NCBI GenBank assembly: GCA_902984215.1
Contig: CADWAF010004692.1
Coordinates: 1-11,634 of the forward strand
DNA: 11,634 bases
Origin: Willaertia magna
Taxonomy: Eukaryota; Heterolobosea; Eutetramitea; Acrasida; Naegleriidae
Direction of reading: 5' to 3'
Below are positions 1 to 6,608 of the stretch, one piece after another. Within the stretch, counting starts at the first letter, position 1. Each line of letters begins with the position of its first letter. Made by a program: the position numbers and the translations under genes. The notes below the pieces were generated by a model. It was not told the origin of the DNA, made no database searches, and saw only the letters and a list, made by a program, of their open reading frames with translations.

Positions 1-1
1 A

Positions 2-937
2 TTAACAAAATTATCACTAGATGATTTTCTAAATAATTATACAAGTGAAGATAATGCTTCTTTTAATGAAATTATGGAAAGATGGAAAAAGAAAAACGAA
101 AAACAATTAGAATACATGTATGAAAGAAATAATGTGTCAAATAAATTACAATTAATTAAAACAAAAACATTAGCAATTACACAACAAGTAGATAAAAGTA
201 ATTTATATAAAAATAGTTTAATGCATATCCCTTCAGGTATACCATCTATTGATTCTATAAAAGAAAATACTGATATTAAATATATAAATACAAGAGTATC
301 AAAAGAAGTAATTGAAAATCAAGATAAAAAGAGAAAATTAAAAGAAACAACAACTACTGTAGATTTAGATAATTTACCAGATGATCCAAAAACAGCATTA
401 GATAAAATTCAATCAAAACTTTATTCACTTTCATCTTCTTCAAATGATAATGTAAATAATAATACTCCGTTAATACAGGGATATAAATTAGAAAGAACAC
501 CAATTATTAATCCAGAAGAAAAATCAATTATGACTTGGGGTACAATTGAGTCAACACCTTTTAGAATACCTCCAACACCGAAAAGAGAAGAATTAGCAAA
601 TAAATTGGCTGAAAGGGCCAGTAAATCAATAAGGAAAAGAGAATTATTAAATAATAATAGTATTAGAAGTAATAGTTTAACGCCTTCTCCTTTTTCTACA
701 CCAGGTTCTTCCTCTTCTGTAAATAATATTCAAACTAAATTTCAAAATCTTTCTTCAGCAGCTAAACAACTGGCACTGAAACATTTAAGGAATAAGGCAA
801 TGTCTTCCCTTTCAAATAATTCTAACAAGACTAATAGTTCAAATAGCAATAATATACTTCTTCCAATAACTACTAATTCTCCATCCTCATTAACAGAAAC
901 AATAAGTAAAAAGAAGAGAAAACAAGAAGATAAATAA
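2..937 (+). CDS. ESS2: ESS2 (DGCR14) spliceosome-associated protein, 5'-partial
   Basis: ESS2 is a nuclear protein of the late (C-complex) spliceosome. The frame is open to the left edge, so the N-terminus is missing. The first internal ATG (74) is not the start, because the codons before it encode family sequence: YTSEDNASFNEIM matches the conserved YTSEDNASF block of ESS2. The second hallmark is TWGTIESTPFRIPPTPKRE (visible codons about 178-196), followed by a basic helix ELANKLAERASKSIRKR that matches the C-terminal 'TWG.I..TP.R...P.RREKLA' region. Between and after these the protein is Ser/Asn/Lys-rich and probably disordered, ending in a basic KKKRKQEDK tail that could be a nuclear localisation signal. 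There are 311 visible codons and the stop is TAA. The next gene starts only 25 nt downstream. The identity rests on remembered family motifs, not on an alignment. Confidence 0.9.
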   Translation, partial: LTKLSLDDFLNNYTSEDNASFNEIMERWKKKNEKQLEYMYERNNVSNKLQLIKTKTLAITQQVDKSNLYKNSLMHIPSGIPSIDSIKENTDIKYINTRVSKEVIENQDKKRKLKETTTTVDLDNLPDDPKTALDKIQSKLYSLSSSSNDNVNNNTPLIQGYKLERTPIINPEEKSIMTWGTIESTPFRIPPTPKREELANKLAERASKSIRKRELLNNNSIRSNSLTPSPFSTPGSSSSVNNIQTKFQNLSSAAKQLALKHLRNKAMSSLSNNSNKTNSSNSNNILLPITTNSPSSLTETISKKKRKQEDK

Positions 938-962
938 ATTTATTGTAAATTAAATAAAAAAA

Positions 963-2123
963 ATGCGTAAATCAACCTTTATTGAAAAAATTGAAACCCA
1001 TCACACCCACAATTCCTTGTTGTCACCTTCAAATAGTGGTACAGTAAATAGAACACATTGTAGCGATGAAAATCAAATAACAACAAGTAATGAATTATTA
1101 AATTCCGATATAAAAAGTATTCAATTACAAAAATTAAACCCTCCATTCAGATTTAGATGTGTAGCTCCTAATATTTATATAGGAGCATATCCTACATTAA
1201 GAAATTTTAGATATCTAAAAAGATTAAAATTAAAAACTATAATTTCATTAATTCCAGAAAAGCCAATAACAGATCTAGTTGAATTTTGTGAATTTGAACA
1301 TATTCATTCTTATCATTTCTTTTCACCAAAATATAAAGAACAAGTATCATTATCATTTAGTGAAGTGTCAAGAATAATTGAAATGTTTTTAAATACTAAT
1401 TATCATCCAATCTATTGTCATTGTTTAGATGGTACACAAGTATCAAGTGTTTTAGTTATGTGTTTAAGAAAATTACAACATTGGAGTAAAAGTGCAATGA
1501 AAAAAGAAACTATTAGATATATTAATGAAGAATTAAGTAGTGAAGATTTTGATTTTGTTAAACAATGGAAAGGTCCTATTAAAATAGATAAAAGATTTTT
1601 ACCTAATTGGTTTTATAATTGTCCTTCTTTAACACCATTAATTACATTTTCTTTAAATAAAAGATTAATTAATGATGAAGAAGATTATAAACACATTACT
1701 GGTATTAAGATTATTATTGAAGGAGAAGAACAAGATAAAAATCAACAACAATTATTATCTCCAACAACTGAATCAGCTGATTCTTCAGATGAAGAATTAG
1801 ATTTTGAAGAAGATGATTCAATTGTTGTTCAAAGTAAAACACCATTTGAAGATCATCATATATTTGATAGTAATTCACCTAAAGAACAACAACAATTCCC
1901 TTCTTTTGTTGATCCTAAAACAACAAATGAAAAGGATAAACCTTCTTTTATAATTAGAGGTTTAGATTTAGGTTTTACCTCTGAAGAACAACGTAAGAAA
2001 CTAATTTTATGGAAGAATGAAAAGTTATCTTCTTTATATTTACCTAATGATGTAGAAAGGTTTTTAGATGATATGGATGATCCTTTCTTACAAGAAGATT
2101 ATCTTTCTTTTGTAAATCAATAA
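963..2123 (+). CDS. Siw14/OCA-family tyrosine-phosphatase-like protein, probable pseudophosphatase
   Basis: This 386-aa protein carries a Y_phosphatase2 (Siw14/OCA-type) domain at about residues 60-220. Family features are the entry motif PPFRFRCVAPNIYIGAYPT (60-78), the KTIISLIPEKP strand-loop (91-101), and the P-loop region HCLDGTQVSSVLVMCLRKLQ (153-172), followed by IRYINEEL and a conserved aromatic end, LPNWFYN. In an active CX5R phosphatase, C154 would be followed by Arg at position 160; here it is Val (codon gta, 1440-1442). The nucleophile Cys is therefore present but the phosphate-binding Arg is not, as in the OCA4/OCA6-like branch of the family as I recall it. Active members such as Siw14 hydrolyse inositol pyrophosphates. 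This one more likely binds a ligand or acts as a scaffold. The C-terminal 165 residues are acidic and Ser/Gln-rich, ending in a short helical segment. The first 50 residues look disordered. The ATG at 963 has an A-rich leader and lies 25 nt after the ESS2 stop. Confidence 0.85.
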   Translation: MRKSTFIEKIETHHTHNSLLSPSNSGTVNRTHCSDENQITTSNELLNSDIKSIQLQKLNPPFRFRCVAPNIYIGAYPTLRNFRYLKRLKLKTIISLIPEKPITDLVEFCEFEHIHSYHFFSPKYKEQVSLSFSEVSRIIEMFLNTNYHPIYCHCLDGTQVSSVLVMCLRKLQHWSKSAMKKETIRYINEELSSEDFDFVKQWKGPIKIDKRFLPNWFYNCPSLTPLITFSLNKRLINDEEDYKHITGIKIIIEGEEQDKNQQQLLSPTTESADSSDEELDFEEDDSIVVQSKTPFEDHHIFDSNSPKEQQQFPSFVDPKTTNEKDKPSFIIRGLDLGFTSEEQRKKLILWKNEKLSSLYLPNDVERFLDDMDDPFLQEDYLSFVNQ

Positions 2124-2160
2124 GTACTTTATATTTCAAACGAATCATTATCTTGTTTGT

Positions 2161-2300
2161 GTGTTACAGTAGTATAATACTGCCATCAATGTCTGTGGCT
2201 GTTGTTTTTGCACAACAATGTCAAATAGCTGTTCACTGGACAATTAGAAAGGCAGTTGAGTGATGTGCATAGGCCAGAAGGAAAACGGACTTCACTATTA
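2161..2300. other. GC-rich spacer island with repeats and short overlapping open frames
   Basis: By my count this stretch is about 40% GC (56 of 140), whereas the spacer at 5035-5108 is very AT-rich. It contains a direct repeat, CAATGTC at 2187 and 2216, each followed by GCTGTT (2198 and 2228). Possible helices are ACTGCC (2179) with GGCAGT (2251) and TGCACA (2209) with TGTGCA (2264); these two cross, so they would form a pseudoknot or alternative folds. There is also a local TTGTT/AACAA hairpin near 2202-2218. A 24-codon ATG frame runs 2189-2263 and ends in TGA. A second frame, open 2229-2342 without a usable N-terminal ATG, reads on to TAA. I find no tRNA, snRNA or complete snoRNA box set. 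It could be an ncRNA gene, a structured 5' leader with a uORF for the protease, or a remnant of a tiny gene. Confidence 0.4.
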
Positions 2301-2355
2301 TTTGATAGATTGATGTTTGGCAAACTTGAAAATAAAAAATAAAAAAAATAGTGAC

Positions 2356-5034
2356 ATGACCAACCTGAAAAATCAATCATTTCTTTATTGTTTTTTAGTA
2401 TTGACATTATTCATAGTAGCGGTATTGTCAACAACAAGCCCTAAAGAATGTTTAGCAAGTAAATTTCTTAAACTACAACAAGAAAATAGACTTGTTATCG
2501 ACACAACAAACAATAATAATGCTCAAGATGAATTAATTCACTATTTAAATGATGATACATCCTTATTAGTTAAAATCTATTTTAAAAAAGATTTTATTTT
2601 CACTCAAAATAATTTAAATTTATTAACTAATAAATTAAATATTAATGGTGATTGGAGAGATTCTATTGAAATAGTTAATGATTTAGATAGATATTTTAAA
2701 TTAAGATTAAAACCATCAACTTTAATTAACATTAGAAAAGATGAATATTTAAATAATAACATTATTTTAGTTGAAAGAGTTAGTGGATTAGAACGTGCTA
2801 CTTTCTCAAAGATTGACTTGGATACTTTAAGATTTAGTTCTATTAGATTAGTGATGGATGACATTAATAAAAATAAAAGAGATTTAAATATTTTAGAAAA
2901 ATTAAAAAATAAATATGAATTACAAAAAAGTAATAGAATTTTAAAATCAAAGAGAAATATTAATTTATCAAATGAAGTTTTAAATGATTTAAATTTTGTA
3001 TTTGATTTAGATTGGAAAATGAAAAGTAATAATCAAATTGAAATTTCTTTAAAGAATTATGATATAAATATTTATAATACTTATTCTACTCAAAATAATA
3101 ATGGAATGACACCTGTCAATCATATTGTTACTAAATTCAATAGATATTATTCAAAATTAATGAATGAACAAACTATTGAAATGTACAATGAAATTAGTAA
3201 TGAATTAGGTAATGATTTAATGAACACTTTAATTAATCAAGAAGAAATAACATCAATTGATAGAATATTCCCACAAAATGTTGAAAACTATGGAACAAAT
3301 CAAGTTATACAATCAGGTGGTGCAAATTATGACTATTTATGGAAAAAGGGTATTGATGGTTCAGGAGAAGTAATTGGTTTAGTTGACACTGGTGTTTACA
3401 CTAAACATTGTTTCTTTTATAATGCTGATGAAACTTATTCAAATACTGTTAGATTATCAAATAGAAAGATTGTTGCATATGAACCATTAGTTTCTGGAGA
3501 TAATGTTGATTCTTCTGGACATGGAACACATGTTGGTGGTACAATTGTTGGTAATAGTCTTGGTAGTTCATCTAGTGATCCAATCAATCAAGAAAGTGGT
3601 GTTGCTAAGAATGCTAAATTATATGTTTTAGATGCTCATTCATCAACTAATGGATTTGTTGTAGATGATGTTCAATATGCTTTAAAAACACCATTTACTA
3701 ATGCAGGTGCTAGAATTAGTAGTAATAGTTGGGGTTGTTCAAATCCATACCTTTGTGAATATGATTGTACATGTTATATTAAATTATCAAATAATCAAAA
3801 AGGTAGTAGAGTACAAGATTCTACATGTCAATCAAATTATGGTAGAAAATGTTGTCAATTATGTAATACTTATGATACTACTTGTAAAGATGTAGATACA
3901 TTTTTAAATAAGAATGATGAAATTGTATTTGTTAAATCAGCAGGTAATGCTGGAACTGATGGTAGTAGTGGAACTATTTCTAATCCAGCTGGTGCTAAAT
4001 CATCAATTGCTGTTGGTGCTAGTTATTCAACTTTACAAGATTATCAAAGATTCCAAAGTAATCCAGATCCAAAAGTAATGAATATGCAAAATATGGCAAG
4101 TTTTAGTTCTAGAGGTCCCTCTATTGATGGAAGAATTAAACCAGACATTGCATCACCTGGTTATTATATTGTTAGTAGTTCATATACTGCTAATGTTTGT
4201 GCATTTAATGGTGGATTAGCTTTAATGTCAGGCACATCAATGGCATGTCCATCAGTTTCAGGTGCAGCTGCATTAGTTAGACAATATTTATCAACTAGAC
4301 TTAATTCTTTAGATTTAGTTAATAAGGAACAAAAAACAATTGCTGGAACATTAGTTAAAGCAATGGTTATTCATTCAGGTGAACAAATGACAGGTACTGT
4401 ATCATTGGATGGAACTACAACAAATACTCAATCATTATCTTCTTTATCTATTCCAAATAATTATTTTGGATTTGGTAGAATTAATTTAAAGAATTCTTTA
4501 TTATTCCCTGACGATTCTGCTTCTAGTGACGCCATTGGTAATTTATACACAATTAATAGAGCTTATTTAGATCCAGGTAAAAGTGTAACTATTGGTTTTA
4601 ATTCAACAGCTTCTTCTGGAAAGGTTAAGGCAACATTAACTTGGTATGATTTACCTTCTGCTGTCACAACAAACACAAAATCATTATTAATTAACGATAT
4701 TGATTTGAAAGTAATTGTAAATGGAGTAGCATATTATGGAAATGAAAATTTAAATGGAAAAGTAGCTGATAGTGTAAATACTGTAGAAAGTATTACTGTC
4801 ACTGGTTTATCTAGCACTGATACTGTTGAAATTCAATTATCTGCAAAGAGTACAAATGTTGGTCAACAAACTATTAGTTTAGTTGTTTCTGGTAATGTTA
4901 GAGCTTCTTCTAGTTCCATAGGTCCATTACCATCAGATTTCTTAAATCCAAACAACAATGCTTCCAATTATCTAACTGCAAGCTATTCACTTATTCTAAT
5001 GGTTGTTTCTTGCATTATTATTTATTTATTGTAA
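2356..5034 (+). CDS. Secreted subtilisin-like serine protease (S8, KP-43 type), probably GPI-anchored
   Basis: This 892-aa protein starts at the ATG at 2356. The frame extends upstream only to a non-ATG codon, and starting here puts a signal peptide (LYCFLVLTLFIVAVLS, about 10-25) at the N-terminus. A long propeptide follows (about 26-320). The S8 catalytic domain has D344 (GLVDTG), H389 (GHGTHVGG), the oxyanion-hole N531 (SAGNAG) and S628 (GTSMACPSVSG), so it should be active. The 142-residue H-to-N interval is about 50 longer than in subtilisin. It holds a Cys-rich insertion with nine Cys at 461, 467, 471, 473, 491, 499, 500, 503 and 510. A C-terminal beta-sandwich (about 745-865; ATLTWYD, LLINDIDLKV, YYGNENL) is typical of KP-43/TagB-like S8 enzymes. 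The protein ends in Asn-rich sequence and a hydrophobic tail (SLILMVVSCIIIYLL) with nothing after it, which suggests a GPI signal rather than a normal membrane anchor. It probably acts at the cell surface or in the endolysosomal system. Confidence 0.93.
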   Translation: MTNLKNQSFLYCFLVLTLFIVAVLSTTSPKECLASKFLKLQQENRLVIDTTNNNNAQDELIHYLNDDTSLLVKIYFKKDFIFTQNNLNLLTNKLNINGDWRDSIEIVNDLDRYFKLRLKPSTLINIRKDEYLNNNIILVERVSGLERATFSKIDLDTLRFSSIRLVMDDINKNKRDLNILEKLKNKYELQKSNRILKSKRNINLSNEVLNDLNFVFDLDWKMKSNNQIEISLKNYDINIYNTYSTQNNNGMTPVNHIVTKFNRYYSKLMNEQTIEMYNEISNELGNDLMNTLINQEEITSIDRIFPQNVENYGTNQVIQSGGANYDYLWKKGIDGSGEVIGLVDTGVYTKHCFFYNADETYSNTVRLSNRKIVAYEPLVSGDNVDSSGHGTHVGGTIVGNSLGSSSSDPINQESGVAKNAKLYVLDAHSSTNGFVVDDVQYALKTPFTNAGARISSNSWGCSNPYLCEYDCTCYIKLSNNQKGSRVQDSTCQSNYGRKCCQLCNTYDTTCKDVDTFLNKNDEIVFVKSAGNAGTDGSSGTISNPAGAKSSIAVGASYSTLQDYQRFQSNPDPKVMNMQNMASFSSRGPSIDGRIKPDIASPGYYIVSSSYTANVCAFNGGLALMSGTSMACPSVSGAAALVRQYLSTRLNSLDLVNKEQKTIAGTLVKAMVIHSGEQMTGTVSLDGTTTNTQSLSSLSIPNNYFGFGRINLKNSLLFPDDSASSDAIGNLYTINRAYLDPGKSVTIGFNSTASSGKVKATLTWYDLPSAVTTNTKSLLINDIDLKVIVNGVAYYGNENLNGKVADSVNTVESITVTGLSSTDTVEIQLSAKSTNVGQQTISLVVSGNVRASSSSIGPLPSDFLNPNNNASNYLTASYSLILMVVSCIIIYLL

Positions 5035-5108
5035 ATGTTATTAAAGTATTATCATTGTAATAAAAAAAATAATTTCAAAATTAAATTTCGGAGTTCAATT
5101 AATAAAAA

Positions 5109-5465
5109 ATGTTGTCTTCTATGATCAAAGAGCATAACCAACAGCAACACAAATTAAGAGAAGAGAACGAAAAGAAGAGAATAAAAGCAAAGGAATCATT
5201 ACACCATTTTAGTAATGAATTAGTTACTCAAACTAATAAAGATGTAGTTAAAGTATTTCAAAATCAACAAGCGATTGAAACCGAAGCAAAACAACTTCAA
5301 GCACAAATAGAGAAATTTAATAAACAAACGGTGCAATGGTTACAAGCCTTTCAACAATTAAATCAAACAATTAAAGAATTAGGAGATGTTGAAAATTGGT
5401 CAAATCACATTAACAATGATATTAAATATATTGTCAATAATATTGAGAAACATAGAAACATGTAA
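5109..5465 (+). CDS. BLOC1S1: BLOC-1 subunit 1 (BLOC1S1/GCN5L1)
   Basis: This 118-aa, largely alpha-helical coiled-coil protein is close to the usual length of the family (about 125 aa for the short human form). It begins MLSSMIKEHNQQQ, resembling the family start MLSRLLKEHQ. Its most diagnostic block is FNKQTVQWLQAFQQLNQTIK followed directly by ELGDVENWSNHI, matching the family pattern KQT-QW-----N--LKE-GDVENWA--IE-D. BLOC1S1 is a shared subunit of BLOC-1 and BORC, which sort endosomal cargo and position lysosomes; in animals it also has a mitochondrial acetylation role. The start has an A-rich leader (aataaaaaATG). The gene lies 74 nt after the protease stop and converges on the minus-strand AT-hook frame, with 21 nt between the two stops, so the 3' UTRs must overlap. 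No oddities are visible in the protein. Confidence 0.93.
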   Translation: MLSSMIKEHNQQQHKLREENEKKRIKAKESLHHFSNELVTQTNKDVVKVFQNQQAIETEAKQLQAQIEKFNKQTVQWLQAFQQLNQTIKELGDVENWSNHINNDIKYIVNNIEKHRNM

Positions 5466-5486
5466 AGTTTTGTAAATACTACTTAT

Positions 5487-6608
5487 TTATTCTTCATCAT
5501 CGTCTTCTATCGTAGTTATTTCTTCTTCAACAGTTTTTCTCTTTTTCTGGGAAACCCTTCTTACTACAGGTTTTTGCATTTGTTTTCTTTTCTGAGCTGA
5601 AATCTGTTCTAAGGTTTTAGGTTTGTTTTTAGAGCCTTTTGGTCTTCCTCTTCCTCGTTTCACTCCTTGTTGCTGCTCTCCATTTTGAGTGTTATTATTA
5701 TCATTAGTAGCAGACATTGTATTACTAGATTCATCTACAATTGCATTGTTATTACTCGGTTGAGTGTTATTGGATGAAGACTCTGCATTAGAATCTTCAT
5801 TCATTATTGATTGTTCAGGTATTATCGTTCCCTCCATTAAGACTTTATCTTTTTTCTTTGAAGGTTTCTTATTCTTAGATCCCTTAGGTCTTCCTCTATT
5901 TCCTTTCTTCTTAGTTGTTAATGATGCTAATGAATTTTCATTCTCATGCAATTGTTTATTCAAGTTAGTATCATCTTGAGGAATATGTTGGTATAATTGA
6001 AATACTGTTGGTAGTTGAGGTCCTTGCTCGACAAATACAGATGATTTCAATTCATTCCTTCTTAATATTTCTAAATCTTCATGATTACAATGTTGTTTGT
6101 ATTCTTCTTGTTTTTGTTTGAATTGACTGTTAAGTACGTCAACACCAGGCACTCTCCTTAGTAAATAGGGCAGTCTTTCTGCAACTGTATTCATGTATTG
6201 TTGCATTGGTTTTTGGAAAAGGGAATTAAAAACAGATGTCAACATTTTAAATTCGGTTGATTGTAAAATACTTGGATCGTTATATTGAAGTGAAGGAGTC
6301 TCATTACTAAAATCCTTAACAGTTTTGAAGAATGGAGGCATTGGTAATGTCACTTGATGTTCTTCTTCTTCTGAAGACTCTATCGTTAAAGTTGCCAATC
6401 TCCTCTTTGGTGGTTGTTTGTCATACAGTAAGGAATGTAAAGCAGCTAACGAGTTCATTGATGAAGTAGTTGCTGGAATACAAGGTAAAGACAATGCATT
6501 TCTTTGAGGTATAATACATGGATAAGTAAAAATTGGTTTTTTCTTTTCTTCTTCTATTACAATTGTATCTTGGCTATCATTAGATTCACATAAACCAAAT
6601 GATAAATA
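5487..6608 (-). CDS. AT-hook frame: probable C-terminal part of SNAPC4, else a separate AT-hook protein
   Basis: The frame is open from 6608 down to TAA at 5487. The first ATG is at 6458, yet the 50 ATG-less codons before it look coding: an acidic linker (ESNDSQDTIVIEEEKKK), then TYPCIIPQRNALSLPCIP and a helix MNSLAALHSLL. The rest comprises a likely helical region (FKTVKDF, EFKMLTSVFNSLF, NTVAERLPYLLRRVPG), the segment KSSVFVEQGPQLPTVFQLYQ, and two AT-hooks of the GRPKGSKNK type (5868-5897 and 5622-5657) separated by an Asn/Ser-rich linker. It ends with basic residues and an acidic tail. AT-hooks bind the minor groove of AT-rich DNA. The frame overlaps the end of the SNAPC4 frame by 52 nt, on the same strand but shifted. 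A short intron with length 2 modulo 3, a one-base sequence error or a ribosomal shift would join them into a protein of about 1100 aa. If separate, the start is 6458 and the function is unknown beyond DNA binding. Confidence 0.72.
   Translation of the reverse strand, partial: YLSFGLCESNDSQDTIVIEEEKKKPIFTYPCIIPQRNALSLPCIPATTSSMNSLAALHSLLYDKQPPKRRLATLTIESSEEEEHQVTLPMPPFFKTVKDFSNETPSLQYNDPSILQSTEFKMLTSVFNSLFQKPMQQYMNTVAERLPYLLRRVPGVDVLNSQFKQKQEEYKQHCNHEDLEILRRNELKSSVFVEQGPQLPTVFQLYQHIPQDDTNLNKQLHENENSLASLTTKKKGNRGRPKGSKNKKPSKKKDKVLMEGTIIPEQSIMNEDSNAESSSNNTQPSNNNAIVDESSNTMSATNDNNNTQNGEQQQGVKRGRGRPKGSKNKPKTLEQISAQKRKQMQKPVVRRVSQKKRKTVEEEITTIEDDDEE
5622..5657 (-). other. AT-hook 2 coding segment
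   Basis: This segment encodes KRGRGRPKGSKNK. The GRP core with flanking basic residues is the canonical AT-hook that inserts Arg-Gly-Arg into the minor groove of AT-rich DNA. It shares the nine-residue string GRPKGSKNK with the other hook. Confidence 0.85.
5868..5897 (-). other. AT-hook 1 coding segment
   Basis: This segment encodes RGRPKGSKNK within a basic run (KKKGN before, KPSKKKDK after). Its spacing of about 80 residues from the second hook, through an Asn/Ser-rich linker, would let one chain contact two AT tracts. Confidence 0.85.

Noticed and set aside
2255..2265. Antizyme-like +1 frameshift site (GAG TGA T)
   Set aside because: The downstream frame gives only a product of about 50 aa with no antizyme domain; resemblance to the shift site alone is not enough.
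2161..2330. tRNA, U-snRNA or box C/D snoRNA in the GC-rich island
   Set aside because: No T-loop/B-box, no U1, U2, U4, U5 or U6 core motifs and no paired C and D boxes were found on either strand.
2186..2407. Minus-strand 73-codon frame across the spacer and protease start
   Set aside because: It overlaps the signal-peptide coding region, shows no family resemblance and is explained by the complement of the leader.
2604..2864. Minus-strand 86-codon frame inside the protease gene
   Set aside because: It is antisense to continuous protease coding sequence, with a Leu/Ser/Lys composition typical of a shadow of AT-rich codons.
3701..3895. Plus-strand 64-codon frame in the Cys-rich insertion
   Set aside because: It is a shifted frame of the protease; its Val/Ile/Cys richness reflects the GTT/TGT codons of the true frame.
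944..5477. TGTAAAT near the stop of all four plus-strand genes (944, 2111, 5030, 5471) as a 3'-end signal
   Set aside because: The same heptamer is common inside coding sequence here, and the minus-strand genes lack it near their stops.
5764..5979. Plus-strand 71-codon frame opposite the AT-hook region
   Set aside because: It is antisense to the AT-hook coding sequence; its Phe/Leu runs mirror the Lys/Glu codons.
6570..6600. A 22-nt GT...AG segment (gtttatg...gatag) as a minimal intron joining SNAPC4 to the AT-hook frame
   Set aside because: Its length is 1 modulo 3, whereas joining the two frames needs 2 modulo 3, so it does not restore the AT-hook frame.
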